DNA of 6,595 bases from Rubrivivax sp. (GTDB lineage Bacteria > Pseudomonadota > Gammaproteobacteria > Burkholderiales > Burkholderiaceae): contig SEEY01000219.1 in NCBI GenBank assembly GCA_004211235.1, positions 1-6,595 of the forward strand, in the 5' to 3' direction. The notes below the pieces were generated by a model. That model searched no databases. It was given only the letters and a program-made list of their open reading frames with translations, and had not been told where the DNA came from. The position numbers and the translations under genes were made by a program. Within the stretch, counting starts at the first letter, position 1. Each line of letters opens with the position of its first letter. Shown here piece by piece: positions 1-5,232 of this stretch.

Positions 1-1167
1 ATCGCCGACAAGGCCTCGATCTGGGTCGGCATGGGCATGACCGAGAAACAGGGCGGCTCCGACCTGCGCCGCGTGACGACGACGGCCATCGAGCAGGCCG
101 ACGGCAGCTACGCCATCACCGGCCACAAATGGTTCTTCTCCGCCCCGACCAGCGACGCCCACCTCGTGCTGGCAAGGACCGACGCCGGCCCCACCTGCTT
201 CTGGCTGCCGCGCTACACGCCGGACGGCGCACGCAATGCCGTGCAGGTGCTGCGCCTGAAGGACAAGCTCGGCAACCGCAGCAATGCCAGCAGCGAGGTC
301 GAGTTCCACGGCGCCTGGGCGCAGCGTCTCGGCGACGAGGGTCGCGGCATCCCGACGCTGATCGAGATGGCCGGCTACACGCGCCTGAACTGCGTCATCG
401 GCAGCGCGGCACTGCTGCGCGCCGGTCTCGTGCAGGCGCTGCACAACGCGCGCGAGCGCCATGCCTTCGGCCGGGTTCTCGCCGAGCAGCCGTTGATGCA
501 GACCGTGCTGGCCGACCTGGCGCTCGAAAGCGAAGCTGCGATGCGCCTGATGCTGCGGCTGGCGCAGGGCTTCGAGAACAACGAGCCTGCCTGGCAGCGT
601 CTGATGACGCCGGCCGCCAAGCTCTGGGTCTGCAAGCGCGCCATCGAGTGCAGCGGCGAGGCCATGGAGCTGCTGGGCGGCAACGGCTACGTGGAAGACG
701 GCGTGCTGGCGCGGCTGTACCGGGAGGCGCCGGTCAACTCCATCTGGGAAGGCTCGGGCAACGTCATGGCGCTGGACGTGCTTCGCGCCGTCGCACGCGA
801 GCCTGACGTCGCGCTGGCCCTGCTCGACGAGTTCGCCGCCAGCGACGACGTTCCGGTGCAGGCCGAAGCCCTGGCGCTGCGCAGGCTGCTGACCGGCGAC
901 CCGGCCGTGCTGGAAGCGCAGGCCCGTCGGGTCGCGCAGGGGCTGGTGCTGTGCGCGCAGGCGGTGCTGATGCGACAGCAGTCGTCCATGGCGACAGCCG
1001 ATGCCTTCATCGCCACGCGCTTCGCCAGCGACGGCCGCTTGATAGGCACTCACGCCGTGCCGCAGGCGGCACAGATCCTGAACGCCGCGCGGCCGCCTGA
1101 TCAGCTCTGCAGCGCCCAGCGCTTGCAGCTCTCGTCGTCGCGCTGGACGAGGCGCCCGTTGACCTGA
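1..1167 (+). CDS. aidB: AidB-type acyl-CoA dehydrogenase, 5' end missing
   Basis: The reading frame is open from base 1, so the gene starts upstream; 388 residues are visible, against about 540 for E. coli AidB. The protein matches the AidB branch of FAD-dependent acyl-CoA dehydrogenases: a GMGMTEKQGGSD segment (visible residues 10-21), GHKWFFS and SDAHLVLA, then LKDKLGNRSNAS, and near the C-terminal core LYREAPVNSIWEGSGN. The Glu of WEGSGN (visible residue 250, codon 748-750) sits where the family has its catalytic base. Known for the family: AidB belongs to the adaptive response to alkylating agents, binds FAD and DNA, and has weak isovaleryl-CoA dehydrogenase activity; many Burkholderiales proteins labelled this way may be metabolic dehydrogenases instead. 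The last ~25 residues, after ILNAARPP, are Ser/Arg-rich and not family-like. No ada or alkB partner is visible here. Confidence 0.9.
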   Translation: MADKASIWVGMGMTEKQGGSDLRRVTTTAIEQADGSYAITGHKWFFSAPTSDAHLVLARTDAGPTCFWLPRYTPDGARNAVQVLRLKDKLGNRSNASSEVEFHGAWAQRLGDEGRGIPTLIEMAGYTRLNCVIGSAALLRAGLVQALHNARERHAFGRVLAEQPLMQTVLADLALESEAAMRLMLRLAQGFENNEPAWQRLMTPAAKLWVCKRAIECSGEAMELLGGNGYVEDGVLARLYREAPVNSIWEGSGNVMALDVLRAVAREPDVALALLDEFAASDDVPVQAEALALRRLLTGDPAVLEAQARRVAQGLVLCAQAVLMRQQSSMATADAFIATRFASDGRLIGTHAVPQAAQILNAARPPDQLCSAQRLQLSSSRWTRRPLT

Positions 1168-1169
1168 CC

Positions 1170-1203
1170 CGCTCCGACCACGACCACGCGGGCTTCCGGA
1201 GCG
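1170..1203. repeat. Inverted repeat after the acyl-CoA dehydrogenase gene
   Basis: CGCTCCG (1170-1176) and CGGAGCG (1197-1203) form a perfect 7-bp stem around a 20-nt loop, three bases after the dehydrogenase stop codon. No T-tract follows, so it is not a standard intrinsic terminator; it could stabilise the 3' end of the mRNA or be chance in GC-rich DNA. Confidence 0.3.
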
Positions 1204-1215
1204 CCTGTCAGCCTT

Positions 1216-1273
1216 CTCCGACACGCCAAGGCGCCGCTGGCCGATGCGCCGCCGGCACTGCGGCCGCGATGCT
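1216..1273 (+). promoter_or_regulatory. Candidate promoter A: octamer plus -10-like hexamer
   Basis: CTCCGACA at 1216-1223 is a variant of the octamer found upstream of other genes here. GATGCT (1268-1273), a poor -10-like hexamer, begins 52 bp after the octamer start, as in the three other sites. It would start transcription near 1280, shortly before the ribosome binding site of the 63-aa protein gene. This is the weakest of the four sites and the assignment is an inference from alignment only. The rest of the 136-bp gap shows nothing else I can name. Confidence 0.25.
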
Positions 1274-1303
1274 GGGGCCAACCCATTCCACCGGAGCTTC
1301 CCC

Positions 1304-1495
1304 ATGTCCGACCTCGGCGCCCCCCACGATCAGACGATGTCTGCCACGAATGACCGGCCGCTGCTGGCGACGCTGACGCGCTGGTGGTCGCCGGCCTCCA
1401 CGACGCCGGAGGCGGATGCGATGCTCGGTTACGAATCGGCCCATCCCTGGGCGCTCGCCGACGAAGCGGCTGAACACGGCGCAGTGCGCTATTGA
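1304..1495 (+). CDS. Unrecognised 63-aa protein
   Basis: I do not recognise this protein. The start is ATG at 1304 because GGAG at 1293-1296 lies seven bases upstream; the frame also opens further upstream at 1244, but without a comparable site. The product is small, soluble and slightly acidic, with no signal peptide, membrane segment or cysteine. It holds two Trp residues together (TRWW, near residues 25-28) and ends in AEHGAVRY. Codons favour G/C in the third position as in neighbouring genes, which supports real coding. It is followed within 26 bases by a strong terminator, and a candidate promoter lies upstream, so it looks like a complete single-gene transcription unit. An internal ATG at 1337 is an alternative, less supported start. 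Confidence 0.55.
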   Translation: MSDLGAPHDQTMSATNDRPLLATLTRWWSPASTTPEADAMLGYESAHPWALADEAAEHGAVRY

Positions 1496-1520
1496 TCCAG
1501 CCACCGCCCTTCAGCGAGAC

Positions 1521-1546
1521 AGGCCGCCCTCCCGGGCGGCCTTTTT
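1521..1546 (+). terminator. Rho-independent terminator
   Basis: AGGCCGCCC (1521-1529), a 4-nt TCCC loop and GGGCGGCCT (1534-1542) form a perfect 9-bp GC-rich stem followed directly by a run of five T (1542-1546). It terminates rightward transcription from the 63-aa gene. It lies between two convergent genes, three bases from the stop codon of the minus-strand regulator; the minus-strand reading has no matching T-run, so any termination in that direction would be weaker. Confidence 0.9.
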
Positions 1547-1548
1547 GC

Positions 1549-2196
1549 TTACTGGATCAGCCCGTTCTTCAGCGCGTAGTAGGTCAGGTCGCTGTTGGTG
1601 GCGAGCTTGAGCTTTTCGAGCACGCGGGTGCGGTAGGTGCTGACCGTCTTGACGCTGAGGAACAGCGCCTCGGCGATGTGGCCGACGGTCTCGCCCTGGG
1701 CCAGGCGTAGGAAAACCTGGAACTCGCGCTCGGAAAGCGCTTCGTGAAGCGGCTTGTCGGAGGCGCCGCCGCCGGAACCGCCCACGACGCTGTCGGCCAG
1801 CTGTTCCGCGACCGCGGGGCTGATGTAGCGCCGCCCGCGCGAAACGAGGCGGATGGCGTTGGCGATCTCCTCAGGATCGCACTCCTTGTTCAGGTAGCCG
1901 CTGGCGCCCTGGCGCAGCAACGTGGTGGCGTAGTGCGCCTCGGGAAAGCCGCTGAGGATGAGCACCGGCAGTTCCGGGAAGCGGGCCTTGATGGCCGCCA
2001 GCGCGTCCACGCCGCTCTGGTCCGGCATGGAGATGTCGAGCAGCAGCACGTCCACCTCGCCACGCCGCGCCATTTCCAGCGCCTCGTGGCCGCTGCCGCC
2101 TTCGCCGGTGACGCGCAGGTCGACGTGATCGGACAGGAACTGGCGCAGTCCGGTGCGCACGATGGCGTGGTCGTCGACGATACCGATGCGGATCAT
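1549..2196 (-). CDS. NarL/FixJ (LuxR-type) DNA-binding response regulator
   Basis: The 215-aa protein has the standard two-domain form. The receiver domain (about 1-120) shows the acidic pair D8-D9, phospho-acceptor D54 (LLLDISMP), switch residue S82 (LILSG) and K104. After a short Gly/Ser linker comes a LuxR-type helix-turn-helix (about 154-215) starting LSEREFQV, with the recognition segment SVKTVSTYRTRVLEKL. It resembles UvrY/GacA/EvgA-class regulators. The open frame runs far upstream, antisense through the lipoprotein gene, but the receiver starts at MIRIGIVDDH, so ATG at 2196 is chosen; the site ahead of it (GGGA, seven bases away) is modest. It is divergent from the BON-REC-kinase genes. 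HisKA_3 kinases usually phosphorylate this regulator class, so the adjacent kinase is its likely partner (inference). Confidence 0.93.
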   Translation of the reverse strand: MIRIGIVDDHAIVRTGLRQFLSDHVDLRVTGEGGSGHEALEMARRGEVDVLLLDISMPDQSGVDALAAIKARFPELPVLILSGFPEAHYATTLLRQGASGYLNKECDPEEIANAIRLVSRGRRYISPAVAEQLADSVVGGSGGGASDKPLHEALSEREFQVFLRLAQGETVGHIAEALFLSVKTVSTYRTRVLEKLKLATNSDLTYYALKNGLIQ

Positions 2197-2394
2197 GGGG
2201 CGGTCCCGAAATGGTTGTGTTGTGTCTTCAGCGTAGCAGTCGAAACTGCACCGCGGCAGAGGCGGGCGTCCTACAAGCACGCCAGACGTGTCCGACAGAG
2301 CGCCCCGCTGCGGGACTATGCGCAGGGCAATCGGCAAACCGGATAGTCGCTTCACGGCCAGCGAGCCGCTAACGAAACCAACAGGAGCCCCCTC
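2197..2394. promoter_or_regulatory. Divergent control region between regulator and lipoprotein
   Basis: This 198-bp gap separates the divergent start codons and must hold promoters for both directions. It contains two direct repeats, GTCCTACA (2268-2275) and GTCCGACA (2290-2297), 22 bp apart start to start, about two helical turns, so both face the same side of the DNA. A short palindrome, CCCGC-T-GCGGG, lies at 2304-2314. I could not assign a convincing promoter for the minus-strand regulator. Confidence 0.5.
2290..2347 (+). promoter_or_regulatory. Candidate promoter B for the BON lipoprotein
   Basis: GTCCGACA (2290-2297) is followed, 52 bp from its start, by GATAGT (2342-2347), a -10-like hexamer. 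A transcript would begin near 2354 and leave a leader of about 40 nt before ATG 2395. The second octamer copy, GTCCTACA at 2268, lies 22 bp further upstream. The octamer would then be centred near -60, where activators that contact RNA polymerase from upstream often bind. Inferred by alignment with three other sites in the window. Confidence 0.35.
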
Positions 2395-2718
2395 ATGCTG
2401 ACCAAACCTATCCTCTCCCTGGCCCTTGCCTCGGCCCTCGTCGCCACTCTGGGCGCCACCAGCGGCTGCGCGGTGACCCGCAACCAGGAAACCGTCGGCG
2501 CCTACGTCGACGATGCGGCGCTGACCACCCGCGTCAAGGCCAAGTTTGCAGCCGACCCGACCGTCAGCGCCATGTCGATCAGCGTCGAAACGCTGAAGGG
2601 CACCGTCCAGCTGTCGGGCTTCGCCAAGAACTCGGATGAAAAGTCCATGGCCGAGAAGCTGGCGCGTGAGACTTCCGGCGTCGTCGCCGTGCGCAACGAC
2701 ATCGCCGTTCGCCCCTGA
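2395..2718 (+). CDS. BON-domain lipoprotein (periplasmic)
   Basis: The 107-aa product starts at ATG 2395, with AGGAG at 2383-2387 seven bases upstream. Residues 1-24 form a lipoprotein signal: Lys4, a hydrophobic core and the lipobox TSGC with Cys25 as the lipidated residue; Thr at -3 is unusual and could be missed by strict lipobox patterns. One BON domain follows (about 38-106), with DDAALTTRVKAKF, the GTVQLSG turn (69-75) and the C-terminal VVAVRNDIAVRP. BON domains bind phospholipid membranes in OsmY and DolP, which have two copies; this protein has one. The expected role is outer-membrane or envelope maintenance under stress (family-based inference). It is divergent from the NarL-type regulator and 122 bp before the REC gene, which suggests it is part of, or a target of, this signalling locus. 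Confidence 0.92.
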   Translation: MLTKPILSLALASALVATLGATSGCAVTRNQETVGAYVDDAALTTRVKAKFAADPTVSAMSISVETLKGTVQLSGFAKNSDEKSMAEKLARETSGVVAVRNDIAVRP

Positions 2719-2739
2719 GCCCTGTTCACTCGTCGCGCC

Positions 2740-2805
2740 TAGGACTCCTCCTACAGCGCGACGCGTTGCCGATGCCGGTGGCCGCTCCCGGAAGCGGTTC
2801 ATACT
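2740..2805 (+). promoter_or_regulatory. Candidate promoter C for the REC-kinase operon
   Basis: TAGGA-CTCC-TCCTA (2740-2753) is a perfect 5-bp inverted repeat with a 4-bp spacer; its right arm is part of the octamer CTCCTACA (2748-2755). CATACT (2800-2805), the best -10-like match of the set, begins 52 bp after the octamer start. The 14-bp inverted repeat has the size expected of a site for a dimer of a NarL-class regulator. A transcript from here would start near 2812, about 30 nt before ATG 2841. Pattern seen directly; function inferred. Confidence 0.4.
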
Positions 2806-2840
2806 CGACCCTCATCACGCCATCTGCAGCCGCCGGGGCC

Positions 2841-3254
2841 ATGCCAGCACTCAAAGCCTTCATCGTCGAAGACAGCCCGGTGATCCTCGAGAACCTCGTC
2901 GCCACGCTGGAGGAGCTCGCCCAGGTTGAAGTGGTGGGTTCGGTGGGCGACGAGGCTGGCGCGGTGCGCTGGATGAGTCGGGACCCGGAATCCAACGCCG
3001 ACCTGTTCATCGTCGACGTCTTCCTGCGCTCCGGCACCGGGCTGGGCGTGCTGCAGGCCGCCCAGCGCCTGGGCGTGCGGGCGAGGCGCGTCGTGCTTAC
3101 CAACTACGCCACCGAGGAAATGCGCCGGCGCTGCGCCAGCCTCGGTGCCGAGCGCGTGTTCGACAAGAGCCGTGAGTTGGACGACCTGATTTCCTACTGC
3201 GCCGAGCTTGCCGAGCATGTCTCTGCTCCACGCCCCGCTGCTGCAGCAAGCTGA
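2841..3254 (+). CDS. Single-domain response regulator (REC only)
   Basis: The 137-aa protein is one receiver domain with no output domain. It has the complete set of receiver residues: E10-D11 acidic pair, phospho-acceptor D59 (FIVDVF), T87 (VVLTN) and K109 (FDKS). The Ala/Pro tail after about residue 128 is not a domain. The receiver starts at MPALKAFIVED, so ATG 2841 is preferred over TTG 2766 or ATG 2772, which would add about 25 low-complexity residues; the ribosome binding site is weak (GGGG at 2835-2838, close to the ATG). Its last 38 bases overlap the kinase start, so the two are probably translationally coupled and functionally paired. Such proteins act in other systems as phosphate sinks, relay intermediates or protein-protein effectors; which applies here cannot be told from sequence. 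Confidence 0.9.
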   Translation: MPALKAFIVEDSPVILENLVATLEELAQVEVVGSVGDEAGAVRWMSRDPESNADLFIVDVFLRSGTGLGVLQAAQRLGVRARRVVLTNYATEEMRRRCASLGAERVFDKSRELDDLISYCAELAEHVSAPRPAAAAS

Positions 3255-4677
3255 GCGGCCAAGCGTGCTGCGTCATCTCGATCCCTGGCTGGAAGGTGCG
3301 GCCCGCAAGCGCGGGCTGGCCGTCGGCCTGGCTGCGCTCGCCGCGGCTGCCGTCATGGGTGTCAGCGAGGCCGCCTTCTGGGGTGCCGACCAGGCACTGG
3401 CCCAGTCGCAGGCGCGCCACCTCGCCCGCGACGACGGCCTGCGCCTGCGCGAGCTGCTCACCACCGCCGAGACCGCCCAGCGCGGCTTCCTGCTGACCGG
3501 GCGGGACGACTATCTCGCACCCGTGCTCCTCGCCGAGCGCGAGCTGCCGGCCGTGCTGCAACGGCTTCGCGGCCAGTACGAAACGTCCGAATGGGCCACC
3601 CTGGTGGCGGACGCCAGCCGCCGCGCCAATGAAAAGATGTCCGAGCTGGACCTGGTCATCAAGCTCTACCGGGACGGCAACGGCCCGGCCTGGCAGGGGC
3701 TGGTGGAGTCCGACATCGGCCGCGAAAAGATGCAGGCCGTGCGGGATGCCGTCGCTCAGCTCGACCGCCACGAACTCAGCCAGATCGCGCTGGAGCGCGA
3801 GGCTGTCTACCGCTCGCTGACCTACGGGCGCATCGGCGTGCACGGGCTGACGGTGCTCAGCCTGGTCGGCCTGGCGGTCTTCCTGCGCCGCAACGAGGCG
3901 CTGCACAAGGCGCGCCGGCAGCATGCCGATGAACTGGCCGCAGAGCGCGACCGGCTGGACGGCGAGGTCGCCCGCCGCACCGCCGAGCTCACCGAACTGG
4001 CCCGCCACCTGCAGACGGTGCGCGAAGACGAGCGCGCCCACCTGGCCCGCGAGCTGCACGACGAGCTCGGTGCGCTGCTGACGGCCGCCAAGCTCGACGT
4101 CGCCCGCATCCGCCGCATGACCAAGACGGCGCTCGACATCGACGAGCGCCTCAAGCACATGAGCGAGCTGCTCGACCAGGGCATCGCCCTGAAGCGCCGC
4201 ATCATCGAAGACCTGCGGCCCTCGGCGCTGTCCAACCTCGGCCTGGTGCCGGCGCTGGAAATCCTGACCCAGGAGTTCGCCCAGCGCTCGGGCCTGAAGC
4301 TGAACCTCGAGCTCAGCGACAGCCCCACCGACGAGGGCGACCGACTGGCGCTGTACCGCCTGGTGCAGGAGGCGCTGACCAACGTGATGCGCCACGCCAA
4401 GGCCACGCAGGTTCGCGTGACGCTGGGCGAGGCCGATGGCTGGCTGCAGCTGCAGATCCGCGACGACGGCCAGGGCTTCAACCCAGACGCCGTGGGTGCC
4501 GGACACCACGGCCTGCTCGGCATGCGCTACCGCATCGAAAGCCTCGGCGGCACGCTGCAACTGCTGTCCGCCGAGGGCCGCGGCACGCTGGTGCTGGCAC
4601 GCCTGCCGCGACGGCCAGCGCCGCCCGGCATCGACCTCGGCTCCGAGACCTCGCCAGTGCCGCTGCCGGCGTCCTGA
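3217..4677 (+). CDS. CHASE3 sensor histidine kinase (HisKA_3/HATPase)
   Basis: The 486-aa inner-membrane kinase begins at ATG 3217, inside the REC gene; TTG 3208 would add three residues. Order of parts: cytoplasmic N-terminus; TM1 (about 33-55); a helical periplasmic CHASE3-like sensor (about 60-200) with TAETAQRGFLLTG at 83-95; TM2 (about 205-223); a charged coiled coil (226-275); a HisKA_3 dimerisation and phosphotransfer domain with EDERAHLARELHDELG and phospho-accepting H281; and a HATPase domain with N-box EALTNVMRHAKA (385-396), DDGQGF (416-421) and a second Gly-rich segment GHHGLLGMRYR (429-439). The tail is Pro-rich. No HAMP or PAS domain is seen between TM2 and H281. This is the NarX/DegS-type kinase class, which phosphorylates NarL-type regulators; the divergent regulator ending at 1549 is the likely target, along with the overlapping REC protein. 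The CHASE3 ligand is unknown. Confidence 0.94.
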   Translation: MSLLHAPLLQQAERPSVLRHLDPWLEGAARKRGLAVGLAALAAAAVMGVSEAAFWGADQALAQSQARHLARDDGLRLRELLTTAETAQRGFLLTGRDDYLAPVLLAERELPAVLQRLRGQYETSEWATLVADASRRANEKMSELDLVIKLYRDGNGPAWQGLVESDIGREKMQAVRDAVAQLDRHELSQIALEREAVYRSLTYGRIGVHGLTVLSLVGLAVFLRRNEALHKARRQHADELAAERDRLDGEVARRTAELTELARHLQTVREDERAHLARELHDELGALLTAAKLDVARIRRMTKTALDIDERLKHMSELLDQGIALKRRIIEDLRPSALSNLGLVPALEILTQEFAQRSGLKLNLELSDSPTDEGDRLALYRLVQEALTNVMRHAKATQVRVTLGEADGWLQLQIRDDGQGFNPDAVGAGHHGLLGMRYRIESLGGTLQLLSAEGRGTLVLARLPRRPAPPGIDLGSETSPVPLPAS

Positions 4678-4736
4678 CGTCCTACAGCCGCAGCCCGCGC
4701 GAGCCGACAGGCCGGCTCGGCCGGCGCGGCCACACT
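4671..4736 (+). promoter_or_regulatory. Candidate promoter D for the 135-aa protein
   Basis: GTCCTGAC (4671-4678) and GTCCTACA (4679-4686) are tandem near-repeats across the kinase stop codon. CACACT (4731-4736) begins 52 bp after the start of GTCCTACA. A transcript would start near 4743 and carry a leader of about 50 nt before ATG 4793. The gene could therefore be expressed separately from the kinase under the same signal. Inferred from alignment with the other sites. Confidence 0.35.
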
Positions 4737-4763
4737 GACGCAAACGGTGGCCGACAAGCGGCC
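4701..4763. repeat. Two short hairpins between kinase and 135-aa gene
   Basis: GAGCCG (4701-4706) pairs with CGGCTC (4713-4718) around a 6-nt loop, and GGCCG (4749-4753) pairs with CGGCC (4759-4763) around a 5-nt loop. Neither has a T-run, so they are not intrinsic terminators. The second would lie in the leader of the 135-aa gene if candidate promoter D is real. Chance pairing is likely enough in such GC-rich DNA. Confidence 0.25.
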
Positions 4764-4780
4764 GAAGCCGAAGCGCCAGC

Positions 4781-4787
4781 AAGGAGG
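4781..4787 (+). promoter_or_regulatory. Strong Shine-Dalgarno of the 135-aa gene
   Basis: AAGGAGG at 4781-4787, five bases before ATG 4793, is the best ribosome binding site in the window. It fixes the start of an otherwise unrecognised gene and suggests efficient translation. Confidence 0.8.
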
Positions 4788-4792
4788 GCGAC

Positions 4793-5200
4793 ATGCATTT
4801 CCGCGAGTACCTGCAGGCGAAGGGTTGGCACGCCCGCATGCCCCATCCGCACATGGCCCATGACAGCGGGGCGTTGCGCTCACAGCGCAGCCGCCGCCGA
4901 CTGCACATCACCGCAGCGCTGATTGCAGTGGCCACGCTCGCCGCCAGTGCCGGCGTCGCGGCGATTGATGACCCGCGGCCTTTGGACGAGCAGCTCAGCA
5001 CCGCCATGGACCGCGCCGGCGAAACGCTGCACACCTGGCACGCCCAGCTGGCCCACGGGCTGCAGGTGTCCCTGCGTGCCGTGGCCGACGGGAATGACCG
5101 CCCCGCGTTGCCATCGACCCGGCGGGCCACGGTGGTGGCCGATGCGATTGCCACCGGCGCTGCAGTCGTGCAGGCCGGCGCCGCGTCCAACGGGCGCTGA
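4793..5200 (+). CDS. Unrecognised 135-aa membrane-anchored or exported protein
   Basis: I do not recognise this protein. The start is set by the strong AAGGAGG site. The first 37 residues are hydrophilic and basic, with several His (MPHPHMAH) and ending RSQRSRRR; then comes one hydrophobic Ala-rich segment (about 38-58). The positive charges before it predict the N-terminus inside and the rest in the periplasm. ASA (51-53) or VAA (55-57) could be signal peptidase sites, so it may be released instead of anchored, although the N-region is long for a signal peptide. The remaining ~77 residues look helical (DEQLSTAMDRAGETLHTWHAQL) and lack cysteine. It lies 115 bp after the kinase gene on the same strand, and its own candidate promoter carries the same octamer as the lipoprotein and REC-kinase genes, so it may be a further output of the system (inference). 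Confidence 0.6.
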   Translation: MHFREYLQAKGWHARMPHPHMAHDSGALRSQRSRRRLHITAALIAVATLAASAGVAAIDDPRPLDEQLSTAMDRAGETLHTWHAQLAHGLQVSLRAVADGNDRPALPSTRRATVVADAIATGAAVVQAGAASNGR

Positions 5201-5215
5201 GTTCTGCGCCAGGCG

Positions 5216-5232
5216 CACGCCGGGCAGGCGTG
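5216..5232. repeat. Hairpin between convergent genes
   Basis: CACGCC (5216-5221), a 5-nt loop and GGCGTG (5227-5232) fill most of the 32-bp gap between the convergent stop codons. There is no T-run on either strand, so at most it is a weak or bidirectional pause or 3'-end structure. Confidence 0.3.

Noticed and set aside
1101..1286. 61-codon minus-strand frame in the gap after the dehydrogenase gene
   Set aside because: No convincing start site or family match; it partly overlaps the dehydrogenase tail in antisense. A gene remnant cannot be excluded but nothing supports it.
1744..2346. 200-codon plus-strand frame
   Set aside because: Antisense shadow of the NarL-type regulator, without a ribosome binding site or domain.
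2197..2802. 202-codon upstream extension of the minus-strand NarL-type regulator frame
   Set aside because: It runs antisense through the BON lipoprotein gene, is low-complexity Gly/Ala/Arg sequence without a domain, and the receiver domain starts naturally at 2196.
2766..2840. Upstream TTG/ATG starts for the REC-only protein
   Set aside because: They add about 25 Pro/Ser/Ala-rich residues before a receiver domain that begins cleanly at MPALKAF, and would overlap candidate promoter C.
3708..3715. GTCCGACA inside the kinase gene as a further regulatory site
   Set aside because: It encodes part of the kinase, has no nearby start codon downstream, and shows that the GTCCGACA form arises by chance in this GC-rich DNA.
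3097..5190. 697-codon open frame on the minus strand
   Set aside because: It is the antisense of the kinase gene. Long antisense frames are common in GC-rich DNA; its composition is repetitive and no domain is visible, whereas the + strand encodes a complete kinase.
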